Positions 36,272 to 43,531 of a stretch of 64,000 nucleotides of DNA are shown here, one piece after another (position 1 is the first letter of the stretch; every line of letters starts with the position of its first letter). Location: contig CP073750.1 of the NCBI GenBank assembly GCA_024398135.1, positions 1 to 64,000 of the forward strand. Reading direction: 5' to 3'. The notes under the pieces were generated by a model, which was not told the origin of the DNA, did no database searches, and saw nothing but the letters and a program-made list of their open reading frames with translations. The position numbers were made by a program, and so were the translations under genes. This stretch comes from a bacterium SCSIO 12643 (GTDB lineage Bacteria; Bacteroidota; Bacteroidia; Flavobacteriales_G; Salibacteraceae).

Positions 36272-37024
36272 TTAGAAGTTCCATCCTAAACGTAAGTTCG
36301 CTCCAGCTGCTGGTTGGAAAAATACGTTAGAACCAGTTTTAGTCTCTACCTCATCAGCACCTGCTTGTTTAGTTTTAACTGCTGCTCTTTTGTTATATGC
36401 AAAAGAATAACCTAACTCAAGACCTAAGTATAAATCTTTTGCTACATAGTAATCAAAACCTGCTAATAAACCGATACCTGCAGTAAATCCGTTTACGTAA
36501 GTCCAAGGTAAGTTGTTACCCACAAAATCCTGTGTTCCGTTTTTCACATAAGATTCTACAATTGCATCAGAAGCATCTAAAGATTCGGTAGTGTACTTGT
36601 TAGAACCGTAACCTAAGATCAATTCAGCACCCATGTATGGAGATAATCTATCAGTTCCAGCGAAGTGACGCTCAATACCTGGCTTGATTTGAACCGCCCA
36701 TTCAAAATAAGATGTATTCGCATCTACATTCTCACCCGCAGAATTTACTAATACAATTGGATTAGAAATGTTTCTAAAACCTAATAAAAAGGTTCCTCTT
36801 GTAGCGACATTGCTACTCATCCAGTTTCTGTATTTTAAACCTTGATTTAAGTTGTAAATTGACGGTAAAGCGAAAGTAGGTCCTCCGTTGTTTGCATTAA
36901 AGATAGAAGAAGGATCGAATGTCACCTCTAAAGAACTCATACCTGCAGTAGGCTTATAATCTTGAGAAAAACCAGAAGCAGTAAGTCCGGCAATGGCAGT
37001 TAAAGTTAATAGTATCTTTTTCAT
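36272..37024 (-). CDS. Outer-membrane beta-barrel protein
   Basis: 250 aa with a signal peptide (ILLTLTAIAGLTASGFS) and amphipathic strands of an OmpA-like porin barrel (GFDYYVAKDLYLGLELG, NVFFQPAAGANLRLGWNF at the C-terminus, ending in Phe as outer-membrane barrels do). No specific motif for a substrate. It is transcribed toward, but terminated before, the cobalamin locus. Function unknown. Confidence 0.8.
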   Translation of the reverse strand: MKKILLTLTAIAGLTASGFSQDYKPTAGMSSLEVTFDPSSIFNANNGGPTFALPSIYNLNQGLKYRNWMSSNVATRGTFLLGFRNISNPIVLVNSAGENVDANTSYFEWAVQIKPGIERHFAGTDRLSPYMGAELILGYGSNKYTTESLDASDAIVESYVKNGTQDFVGNNLPWTYVNGFTAGIGLLAGFDYYVAKDLYLGLELGYSFAYNKRAAVKTKQAGADEVETKTGSNVFFQPAAGANLRLGWNF

Positions 37025-37240
37025 TTTTGTTTAATTTAATTGGTTATTAGAAAACAAAATTAAAAGCCGCTTCCTAAGTTTAGTTCATAAAGTTAAAGTA
37101 TTATTCAAATACCGGGTGTTGATAAAATCGAACTCCAATCATTCTTGGAGTTCCTAATAATTGTATTATTCCATAAATTCTTGTTAACCTTTTTTAGATT
37201 CATGAATGACTCTTCTTGAATCATTTAAATTTGAACTGCT

Positions 37241-37945
37241 ATGTGTACATTGACTTATATTCCCAATGAAAATGATGTCATTATTACTTCTAATCGTGAT
37301 GAACACTTTAGTCGTGGAAATAGTGTTTTTCCAGTAGATGTAGAACGTAATGGTCTTTCTATCTTCTTTCCACAGGATCCACAAGCTGGAGGTTCCTGGA
37401 TCGCTGCAGATGAGGATAGAAGAATAACGGTGTTGCTGAATGGCGCTTTCAAAAAACACCAACATCAACCTCCATACAGAATGAGTCGCGGAATTGTTCT
37501 ATTAGACTCGTTTGAATACTCTGATTTACTGCATTTCTCTAAAGAATACTCTTTAGACAATATTGAACCTTTTACGATGGTGCAATTTCAAATTGGTGAA
37601 AACAAAGTAGCTGAAATGAGATGGGATGGACAAAAAGCACATCATCAAAATATGGATCCCTCTACCCCACATATTTGGTCGTCTACCTCATTATATAGCA
37701 CCGAGGTGAGATGGGAACGTAGACACTGGTTTAGTGAATGGATTCAAAACCCGCCATTAACGCCTGAATTGATGCTGGAATTCCACAAATTTGGAGGTCA
37801 GGGAAACGAACGAAATGGGATTACCATGCACAGATCAAACGGAGTACAAACGGTAAGCATGACTCAACTTCATGGAAATTCAAACAGCCTGGACTTCACA
37901 CATTTCAATCTGATGCAACACGAAACACAGACCATAAAAATCTAG
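37241..37945 (+). CDS. NRDE/TANGO2-family protein
   Basis: 234 aa. The N-terminal MCTLTYIP with Cys2 and the TSNRDEHF motif (about residues 17-24) define the NRDE (TANGO2) family, whose Cys2 resembles the nucleophile of Ntn hydrolases. GGSWIAADEDRR and the mid-part LLNGAFKKH are also typical. Animal TANGO2 has been linked to haem and lipid handling; the bacterial role is unknown. It is transcribed divergently from the outer-membrane protein gene. Confidence 0.88.
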   Translation: MCTLTYIPNENDVIITSNRDEHFSRGNSVFPVDVERNGLSIFFPQDPQAGGSWIAADEDRRITVLLNGAFKKHQHQPPYRMSRGIVLLDSFEYSDLLHFSKEYSLDNIEPFTMVQFQIGENKVAEMRWDGQKAHHQNMDPSTPHIWSSTSLYSTEVRWERRHWFSEWIQNPPLTPELMLEFHKFGGQGNERNGITMHRSNGVQTVSMTQLHGNSNSLDFTHFNLMQHETQTIKI

Positions 37946-38037
37946 CGATTTTTAGAATGAGAATTTATTCTTATTTAATCCCCATTATATCTTAATAAAT
38001 AACCTATAATTAAAACCTTCTGTTTGCATTTGCCGTT

Positions 38038-38046
38038 TATTTTTGC
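38038..38046 (+). promoter_or_regulatory. Bacteroidota -7 promoter element for ftcD
   Basis: TATTTTTGC matches the Bacteroidota -7 consensus TAnnTTTGC and lies about 20 bp before the ftcD ATG, implying a very short leader. No well-spaced -33 TTTG is obvious. Confidence 0.55.
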
Positions 38047-38066
38047 GAGACTCAATTCAAAATAAA

Positions 38067-39761
38067 ATGACAAAACAACTGATAGAATGCGTTCCAAATA
38101 TTAGTGAGGGACGTGATATGGATAAGATTAATGAGATTGCACATATTGTTGAAACCGTTGAAGGTGTTAAGCTTTTAGATATTGATCCTGGAGCTGCAAC
38201 CAATAGAACGGTAATTACGTTCGTTGGAGAACCTCAACCGGTTATTGATGCTGCATTCTTATTGATCCAAAAAGCGGCTGAGCTGATTGATATGAGTCAA
38301 CACTCCGGAGAACACCCTAGATTTGGAGCTACAGATGTTTGTCCTTTGGTACCTATTTCCGGAATTACTTTAGAAGAAACTGCTGAATATGCTCATAAAC
38401 TTGGTGCAAGAGTAGGTTCTGAACTTGGAATTCCAGGGTATTTCTATGAGAAAGCCGCTAAAACTGAAGTAAGACAAAACTTAGCTAATTGTCGTTCCGG
38501 AGAATATGAAGGTTTAAAAGAAAAATTAGTGAATCCGGAATGGACTCCTGATTTTGGTCCTTCTGAATTCAATGACCGTGTGAAAGGTTCAGGAGCAACT
38601 GCTATCTCCGCCAGAGATTTCTTAGTGGCATACAACATCAACTTAAATAGTACTTCTACGCGAAGAGCGAATGCCATCGCATTTGATATTCGCGAAGCTG
38701 GACGTGTAAAAAGAGAAGGCAACAAAATCACGGGAAAAATCATCAAAGATGCAGATGGAAATCCGGAAAAAGTACCTGGATTACTTAAAGCGGTAAAAGG
38801 TATCGGTTGGTATATTGAGGAGTATGGAATTGCACAGATTTCTTACAACTTAACCAATATTAGTATTACCTCAGTTCATGAAGCATTTGACCAAACGGTA
38901 ATTGCTGCGCATAAAAGAGGTATCAGAGTAACCGGTTCTGAGTTGATTGGTTTGATTCCTCTACAGGCGATGTTAGATGCTGCAGATTACTTCTTAAAAA
39001 AACAACAACGTTCTTTAGGGATTTCGGAAGAGGAAAAAATCAAAATCGCAGTAAAATCATTGGGCTTAGATGACCTAAAGCCTTTTCATCCAAATGAAAA
39101 AATTATTGAGTATGTATTAAGAGACAAAACCTCTACTCCATTACTTAATATGAATTTGAGAGAATTTGCTAACGAAACTGCTGGTGAGTCTCCAGCTCCG
39201 GGTGGAGGTTCTATTTCTGCTTATGTAGGTGCTCTTGGAGTTTCATTAGGGACTATGGTCGCAAATTTATCTGCACATAAACGTGGATGGGATGATCGTT
39301 GGGAAGAATACTCTGAATGGGCAGTTAAAGGTGATTACTTCAAAGAAAGATTATTGGCATTGGTTGATGAAGATACCAACGCATTTAATAAAATCATGGA
39401 TGCTTTTAAACTTCCAAAAGATACGGATGAAGAAAAAGCTTTACGCCAACAAGCCATTCAAGATGCTACAAAATATGCGATTGAAGTTCCAATTCATGTG
39501 ATGGAAAATGCTTTAGCTTCTATGGAAGTAATGAATGCGATGGTTGATATGGGATTACAATCATCTTTATCAGATGGCGCGGTAGGTGCATTATGTGCGC
39601 GTACGGCAGTAATGGGTGCTTACTTAAACGTAAAAATCAATGCTGCAGATTTGAAGGATGAGACTTTTAAAGCAGAAATGCTCCAAAAAGGTGCAGAAAT
39701 GGAAAAAACTGCCCTAAATTTGGAACAAGAAATTTTGAATAAAGTCAATAATAAACTTTAA
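38067..39761 (+). CDS. ftcD: Bifunctional glutamate formimidoyltransferase-cyclodeaminase
   Basis: 564 aa from ATG 38067 (MTKQLIECVPNISEGRD, the classic family start). Residues 1-~330 are the formiminotransferase, which moves the formimino group of formiminoglutamate (histidine degradation) to tetrahydrofolate; SGEHPRFGATDVCPLVPI holds the catalytic-site histidine region. Residues ~350-560 are the cyclodeaminase (FANETAGESPAPGGGSISAY), which releases ammonia to give methenyl-THF. No other hut gene is in the window. Confidence 0.96.
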   Translation: MTKQLIECVPNISEGRDMDKINEIAHIVETVEGVKLLDIDPGAATNRTVITFVGEPQPVIDAAFLLIQKAAELIDMSQHSGEHPRFGATDVCPLVPISGITLEETAEYAHKLGARVGSELGIPGYFYEKAAKTEVRQNLANCRSGEYEGLKEKLVNPEWTPDFGPSEFNDRVKGSGATAISARDFLVAYNINLNSTSTRRANAIAFDIREAGRVKREGNKITGKIIKDADGNPEKVPGLLKAVKGIGWYIEEYGIAQISYNLTNISITSVHEAFDQTVIAAHKRGIRVTGSELIGLIPLQAMLDAADYFLKKQQRSLGISEEEKIKIAVKSLGLDDLKPFHPNEKIIEYVLRDKTSTPLLNMNLREFANETAGESPAPGGGSISAYVGALGVSLGTMVANLSAHKRGWDDRWEEYSEWAVKGDYFKERLLALVDEDTNAFNKIMDAFKLPKDTDEEKALRQQAIQDATKYAIEVPIHVMENALASMEVMNAMVDMGLQSSLSDGAVGALCARTAVMGAYLNVKINAADLKDETFKAEMLQKGAEMEKTALNLEQEILNKVNNKL

Positions 39762-39789
39762 CACTTTTATTCACAACCAATTTATAACT

Positions 39790-40377
39790 ATGAAAAAATT
39801 AATGTTTTACATGGTGGCCGGGATCCTACTTATAGGTGCTGCCTGTTCAAGTTCTATCACTATTACCACGGATTATGACCGTGAAGTGGATTTTACCAAA
39901 TACAAAACTTTTGGCTTCCTCGAATGGAATAAAGAAAGTAAACAATTGGTAAATGATATTGATAGAAAACGTTTGGAAGATGCTGTGGCTGCCGAATTAG
40001 AAGCCAGAGGTTTAAAACGCGTAGATGGAATTGGTGACAGTATGATTGGATTTCATGTGGTTGTAGAAACTAAAACCGGAACCACTTCTTATACCAATCA
40101 CTATGGTGGTATGGGATACTATGGCTACGGAGGTTTTGGCTATGGGTATGGTTACCCTTATGGTGGAGCCAGTACGACCACCACATCAACGTACAGCTAT
40201 AACGTAGGTACCGTGATTATTGACCAATACGATTCCAGTTCTAAAAAACTAGTTTGGGAAGGTGTAGCACAGGGTGAGGTTAATCAGGATCGTAAAAACC
40301 GTGAAGAATACATTAAAAAGGATATCCAACGCATGTTTGCAGAATATCCGGTCCCTCTTCCGGAACCAACGAAATAA
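39790..40377 (+). CDS. DUF4136 lipoprotein
   Basis: 195 aa. The lipobox ILLIGAACSSS marks an outer- or inner-membrane lipoprotein. The mature part is DUF4136: TDYDREVDFTKYKTFGF at its start, followed by an amphipathic helix (RLEDAVAAELEARGLKRV), a glycine/tyrosine-rich loop (about 105-130), and the DQYDSSSKKLVWEGVAQGEV strand pair. Function unknown. It is 28 bp after ftcD and followed by a terminator. Confidence 0.87.
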   Translation: MKKLMFYMVAGILLIGAACSSSITITTDYDREVDFTKYKTFGFLEWNKESKQLVNDIDRKRLEDAVAAELEARGLKRVDGIGDSMIGFHVVVETKTGTTSYTNHYGGMGYYGYGGFGYGYGYPYGGASTTTTSTYSYNVGTVIIDQYDSSSKKLVWEGVAQGEVNQDRKNREEYIKKDIQRMFAEYPVPLPEPTK

Positions 40378-40390
40378 AATTTCAAACAAA

Positions 40391-40421
40391 AAGGTGTGGC
40401 TTTCGCTACACCTTTTTTTAT
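40391..40421 (+). terminator. Terminator between the DUF4136 and DUF4251 genes
   Basis: Stem AAGGTGTGGC / GCTACACCTT around a TTTC loop (one G-T pair) at 40391-40414 and a T run, 13 bp past the stop. The next gene starts at 40432. Confidence 0.9.
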
Positions 40422-40431
40422 TTTTAGACCT

Positions 40432-40992
40432 ATGAAAAAGATTGCTACGATATTATTTGTTTCGTTCTTAGCTTTTGGAATTCAAGCGCAGGAGACGAAT
40501 GATAAAAAGTTAACACGTAAGGAGAAAAAAGAAATTCAAAAGAAAGAGAATAACGAAAAGCTTAAAATGCTTTATACGCTCATGGAAGGGCGTATCTGGG
40601 TCATTCGTGCGAATGATGTCAGATCGATCAATGGAAACTCTGTAAACGTATCTCCGGATTTAAATTTCGTATATGCAACCAATACTACAGGCGTGGTACA
40701 ATTGGCTTTTCAGGAATTGATCGGAATGGGCAATAATAATGTTGGTGGTATTACCATAGAAGGTGAAATTACCCGATATGACCTCAAACAATTCAGGGAT
40801 AACCAACAAATCGAGTGTAATGTTCAGATCAATAATGTGAATGGAGGTTTTGTTGTACTTAATATTAGCATTATGTCCACAGGAAGTACCACAGTTATGG
40901 TATCAACTGATGATGGTGCAAACTTCACATTTTCAGGCTTTATCGAAAAACAAGGCGGAGATTCCATAATTAAAGGAAGTTCAGCCAAATAA
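40432..40992 (+). CDS. DUF4251 protein
   Basis: 186 aa from ATG 40432; the frame is open upstream through the terminator but a signal peptide (KKIATILFVSFLAFGIQAQ) begins here. A lysine/glutamate-rich helix (KLTRKEKKEIQKKENNEKLK) precedes the DUF4251 beta domain (INGNSVNVSPDLNFVYA, GGITIEGEITRYDLKQF). Periplasmic or surface protein of unknown function, common in Bacteroidota. Confidence 0.8.
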   Translation: MKKIATILFVSFLAFGIQAQETNDKKLTRKEKKEIQKKENNEKLKMLYTLMEGRIWVIRANDVRSINGNSVNVSPDLNFVYATNTTGVVQLAFQELIGMGNNNVGGITIEGEITRYDLKQFRDNQQIECNVQINNVNGGFVVLNISIMSTGSTTVMVSTDDGANFTFSGFIEKQGGDSIIKGSSAK

Positions 40993-41030
40993 TTTTTTAA
41001 TAAAAAGGTTTCTGATTTAAATTATAATAT

Positions 41031-41038
41031 TACTTTTG
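41031..41038 (+). promoter_or_regulatory. -7 element of tRNA-Asp copy A
   Basis: TACTTTTG fits TAnnTTTG and lies about 46 bp before the tRNA. The identical element precedes the second tRNA-Asp at 55102-55109, inside the duplicated 127-bp segment. Confidence 0.6.
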
Positions 41039-41084
41039 GCGCACCAAATCGGAAACGATTAGGGGAACAGTCGAAAGACATGTT

Positions 41085-41158
41085 GGTCCGGTAGTTCAGT
41101 TGGTTAGAATATCTGCCTGTCACGCAGGGGGTCGCGGGTTCGAGTCCCGTCCGGACCG
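41085..41158 (+). tRNA. tRNA-Asp (GTC), copy A
   Basis: 74 nt without encoded CCA. Acceptor strands GGTCCGG and CCGGACC pair, with discriminator G. D-arm GTTCAGTTGGTTAGAAT; anticodon stem CTGCC/GGCAG-type around loop TGTCACG with anticodon GTC; T-arm GCGGGTTCGAGTCCCGT. It heads GIY-YIG array A. A 127-bp segment including it and its upstream region (41032-41158) recurs at 55103-55229 with one mismatch. Confidence 0.97.
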
Positions 41159-41162
41159 CTTA

Positions 41163-41191
41163 AAGGTTTACAATTTTGTAAGCCTTTTTTT
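41163..41191 (+). terminator. Type I terminator after tRNA-Asp A, before GIY-YIG A1
   Basis: Stem AAGGTTTAC / GTAAGCCTT at 41163-41186 with a T run, immediately after the tRNA and 14 bp before the GIY-YIG ATG. The same hairpin occurs before GIY-YIG A2 (about 41634-41662) and B3 (about 55948-55977). Confidence 0.85.
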
Positions 41192-41204
41192 ATACCCTAA
41201 TATC

Positions 41205-41462
41205 ATGAATTATTACGTTTATATCATTCGAAGTATTTCGACAGGAAAGTTTTATAAAGGTTATTCCTTATCCCCTTATAATCGTCTTAAACAACATAAT
41301 AATGGAGAAAGTAGATATACTCAACATTTTTGTCCTTGGGAACTGGTTTTTATTCAGTCTTTTGATTCTAAAACTGAAGCTTTGAAAAGAGAAAAAGTTC
41401 TTAAGAAATATTCAAAGAAACAAATTGATAATCTTATTAAATCTCCTCTAAACGAGATCTAG
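41205..41462 (+). CDS. GIY-YIG nuclease, unit A1
   Basis: 85 aa. The GIY-YIG fold is shown by YVYIIRS (GIY-equivalent) and FYKGYS (YIG-equivalent), Arg in YNRLKQHN, and the catalytic Glu in TEALKREKVLKKYSKKQ; RYTQHFCPWELVF is the middle segment of the small UPF0213/YhbQ-like group. Such nucleases cut DNA; the exact role of this clade is unknown. The frame is open back through the tRNA, but that part (ISACHAGGRGFESRPDR) is just translated tRNA; the ATG after the terminator is the real start. The stop TAG belongs to the copied tRNA D-arm sequence. Confidence 0.9.
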   Translation: MNYYVYIIRSISTGKFYKGYSLSPYNRLKQHNNGESRYTQHFCPWELVFIQSFDSKTEALKREKVLKKYSKKQIDNLIKSPLNEI

Positions 41463-41519
41463 AATATCTGCCTGTCATCCCCAAAGCTTTGGGGACGGGT
41501 TCGAGTCCCGTCCGGACCG
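41460..41519 (+). repeat. tRNA-Asp 3'-half copy with palindrome (A1 tail)
   Basis: Begins TAGAATATCTGCCTGTC as in the tRNA (41105-41121), then has the perfect palindrome TCCCCAAAGCTTTGGGGA in place of the anticodon 3' stem and variable loop, then the intact T-arm and 3' acceptor strand. It cannot form a tRNA because the 5' acceptor and D stem are missing. Confidence 0.9.
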
Positions 41520-41530
41520 CTTAAAATTAG

Positions 41531-41563
41531 AAGAGTTTCATTAATAAATGAGACTCTTTTTTT
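41531..41563 (+). terminator. Type III terminator downstream of GIY-YIG unit A1
   Basis: Stem AAGAGTTTCATT / AAATGAGACTCTT with a T run. The same hairpin follows the tRNA tails at about 42005, 43468, 56317 and 56787. Confidence 0.85.
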
Positions 41564-41595
41564 ATGCCATAAACTTTGATAGGACGAGAAGTATA

Positions 41596-41632
41596 TGCTG
41601 AGCGAAGTCGAAGCAAGTCCCGTCCGGACCGC
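41596..41632 (+). repeat. REP-like palindrome fused to tRNA-Asp 3' tail (A, first)
   Basis: Imperfect palindrome TGCTGAGCGAAGTCGAAGCA (41596-41615) followed directly by the last 17 nt of the tRNA copy, AGTCCCGTCCGGACCGC. Other copies are at 43532, 56382 and 56851. Confidence 0.85.
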
Positions 41633-41678
41633 TTAAAGGTTTACAGTTTTGTAAGCCTTTTTTTATGCCCTAAAAATC

Positions 41679-41936
41679 ATGAAACATTACGTTTATATTA
41701 TTCGAAGTATCTCAACAGGAAAGTTCTATAAAGGCTATTCCTTATCCCCTTATGATCGTCTTAAACAGCATAATAATGGAGAAAGTAGATATACTCAACA
41801 TTTTTGCCCCTGGGAACTTTTATATCTCCAGTCTTTCACTTCTAAAACTGAAGCCTTGAAAAGAGAAAAAGTTCTTAAAAAATATTCAAAGGAACAAATT
41901 GTAAATCTGATTAAATCTCCACTAAACGAAATCTAG
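41679..41936 (+). CDS. GIY-YIG nuclease, unit A2
   Basis: 85 aa, close paralogue of unit A1 with the same catalytic features (YVYIIRS, FYKGYS, YDRLKQHN, TEALKREKVLKKYSKEQ). It differs mainly in ELLYLQSFTSKTEAL. It is preceded by the type I terminator hairpin and followed by a tRNA-Asp 3' half that supplies its TAG stop. Upstream lie the type III terminator and a REP-like palindrome. Like the others it has no obvious promoter of its own. Confidence 0.9.
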   Translation: MKHYVYIIRSISTGKFYKGYSLSPYDRLKQHNNGESRYTQHFCPWELLYLQSFTSKTEALKREKVLKKYSKEQIVNLIKSPLNEI

Positions 41937-41994
41937 AATACCTGCCTGTCATCCCCAAAGCTTTGGGGACGGGTTCGAGTCCCGTCCGGAACGC
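41934..41994 (+). repeat. tRNA-Asp 3'-half copy with palindrome (A2 tail)
   Basis: Same structure as the A1 tail, with palindrome TCCCCAAAGCTTTGGGGA, but slightly decayed: ATACCTGCC in the anticodon stem and GGAACGC at the acceptor end. It is followed by the type III hairpin and a damaged REP tail (42058-42083, GTATAGTCTGTCCGGACCGC). Confidence 0.88.
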
Positions 41995-42127
41995 TTAAAA
42001 TTAGAAGAGTTTCATTAATAAATGAGACTCTTTTTTTATGCCATAAACTTTGATAGGACGAGAAGTATAGTCTGTCCGGACCGCAAAGCTCAGCATAACG
42101 TTGGGCTTTTTTTTATGCCCTAAATTC

Positions 42128-42247
42128 ATGAATCATTACGTTTACATCATTCAAAGCATCTCAACCGGGAAGTTTTATAACGGTTATTCATTATCCTCCT
42201 TATTTTGGTATCAAAAACTTCCCTACTTCACTGATCCAAATCAATAA
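42128..42247 (+). pseudogene. GIY-YIG unit A3, truncated 5' part
   Basis: Starts after a type II terminator with MNHYVYIIQSISTGKFYNGYSLS, as in the intact copies, then homology stops near 42208 and an unrelated sequence leads to a stop at 42245. The YIG-region lysine is changed (FYNGYS). The missing 3' part of a GIY-YIG gene reappears at 43280, so this gene was interrupted, with loss of its middle. Confidence 0.85.
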
Positions 42248-42264
42248 TTTATAAATTCGCTTCA

Positions 42265-42768
42265 ATGAAAACCAAGTTAAAGTCTAACATATCCAATTTA
42301 ATTGCTAGAAGCATTGTTTCACTATTTATCTACGGTCTAACTGTTTTAATCATATTAGATTCGAAAATGCTAATGTCTCAAGACGTGAGCTCCATTTCTA
42401 TGTATGTCTTCTTATTTGGCGCAAATGCTCTAATCTATTGGTATGGGTACAAAGAACCTAACATAATCAAATTTAAAAATGAGAGTCTAATCTTTTATAG
42501 TATTCCACTTATTATTCCCAGAACAATTCACAAAACTGAGATTTCGGGTTTTTCGCTATCCACAAGAACTTATCGTACCGGAAAAGCCAAATCATATATT
42601 CTGTATTTAAAATCAGGAAAAAAAATATTCATCGTAGATTACCACTTTAACAATTTTGACTTAATTCAAAGAACTTTTAAAAAACATGGAGTTAGATTCT
42701 TCGGAAAAGAGCAGGAAAGATATCGTTGGTTATTAAAAAGGAAGTTTAAATACGATATATCGGAATAA
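42265..42768 (+). CDS. Hypothetical membrane protein with PH-like domain
   Basis: 167 aa. Two N-terminal membrane helices (IVSLFIYGLTVLIILDS, MYVFLFGANALIYWYGY) are followed by a soluble beta-rich part (SLIFYSIPLIIPRTIHKTEI, AKSYILYLKSGKKIFIVDY) that resembles bacterial PH domains. I do not recognise a specific family. It lies in the DNA that interrupts GIY-YIG gene A3. The origin of this gene is unknown; no second copy is in the window. Confidence 0.6.
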   Translation: MKTKLKSNISNLIARSIVSLFIYGLTVLIILDSKMLMSQDVSSISMYVFLFGANALIYWYGYKEPNIIKFKNESLIFYSIPLIIPRTIHKTEISGFSLSTRTYRTGKAKSYILYLKSGKKIFIVDYHFNNFDLIQRTFKKHGVRFFGKEQERYRWLLKRKFKYDISE

Positions 42769-42907
42769 ATCTATACTAAGTAAACAGTGAAAAACTATCA
42801 AAGACATATCTCTAGTTTTTTAATCAGTTTGATTTTCGCTGTATTGGCAGGTAAATCATAAGCCTGGTCATCTAATAATAGAACTAACAAATAAATAAGA
42901 AGACCAA

Positions 42908-43222
42908 ATGAAAATCAAATGTGCGTGTGACAACCTGATCATAGATCAAACCGATTATCTCAGTAATAAAGGGTATTTAATATCAGATCTTGATTGGTTT
43001 AACTTTTGGGATTCTATCGATGAAGCTATTGAAAATACAGATAAAACACCTAAAGAAAGAGAAGCGATGTGCATGCAGCTAAGAAAACAACGCATTTTCA
43101 AAACTCTTTGGGAATGTGATCGTTGTGGAAATTTATTTGTGAATGGAGATGATGGTAACCTGGTAATTTATATTCCTGATAATAAAAACTATAATCAAGT
43201 TCTAAATAAACCATCAAAATAA
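42908..43222 (+). CDS. Hypothetical zinc-ribbon-like protein (intact copy)
   Basis: 104 aa. A CAC motif at 5-7 and WECDRCGNLF near 71-80 suggest a CxC...CxxC zinc ribbon. A nearly identical but frameshifted copy is at 46152. Over the first ~145 nt the two copies differ by only five substitutions and one inserted A; the second half is more diverged. The ~18 bp before the ATG also match. Beyond the stop, the copy continues into the last codons of the hxlR gene that follows the other copy. This one therefore appears to be a captured duplicate inside GIY-YIG array A. Function unknown. Confidence 0.7.
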   Translation: MKIKCACDNLIIDQTDYLSNKGYLISDLDWFNFWDSIDEAIENTDKTPKEREAMCMQLRKQRIFKTLWECDRCGNLFVNGDDGNLVIYIPDNKNYNQVLNKPSK

Positions 43223-43236
43223 CCTGCTAACAACTT

Positions 43237-43279
43237 TCCCTACTCTTTTAAAGCCATCAACAACTCCGAATAATATTTT
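43237..43279 (-). pseudogene. 3'-terminal fragment of an hxlR gene
   Basis: Matches the end of the HxlR regulator gene at 46477 (reverse-strand codons for SESLMALK). The stop codon is lost (GAG instead of TAG). The fragment ends exactly where the GIY-YIG 3' piece begins. Confidence 0.75.
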
Positions 43280-43399
43280 TCCTGGGAACTTTTTCTTTTG
43301 ACTCTTAAACAAAAGCTTTGAAAAGAGAAAAAGTTCTTAAAAAATATTCAAAAGCAACAAATTACAAACCTGATTAAATCTCCACTAAACGAAATCTAG
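43280..43399 (+). pseudogene. GIY-YIG unit A3, 3' part
   Basis: Begins at the codons for PWEL and runs to the TAG stop in the tRNA tail, with homology to the last ~40 codons of intact copies. Small indels break the frame (CCTGGGAACTTTTTCTTTTG). With the 5' part at 42128 it marks an interrupted nuclease gene. Confidence 0.82.
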
Positions 43400-43457
43400 A
43401 ATATCTGCCTGTCATCCTCAAGGCTTTGGGGACGGGTTCGAGTCCCGTCCGGACCGC
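43397..43457 (+). repeat. tRNA-Asp 3'-half copy with palindrome (A3 tail)
   Basis: Same as the A1 tail except that the palindrome reads TCCTCAAGGCTTTGGGGA, with two changes that weaken the stem. T-arm and acceptor strand are intact. Confidence 0.88.
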
Positions 43458-43531
43458 TTAAAATTAGAAGAGTTTCATTAATAAATGAGACTCTTTTTTT
43501 TGCCATAAACTTTGATAGGACGAGAAGTATA

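Noticed and set aside
41100-41204. N-terminal extension of GIY-YIG A1 (and the same at 55171-55272) reading through tRNA-Asp
   Set aside because: The peptide is a translation of the tRNA and terminator; all other units start at the ATG after the hairpin.
41460-41519. Additional functional tRNA genes in the array tails
   Set aside because: They lack the 5' acceptor strand and D-stem, and the anticodon stem is replaced by a palindrome.
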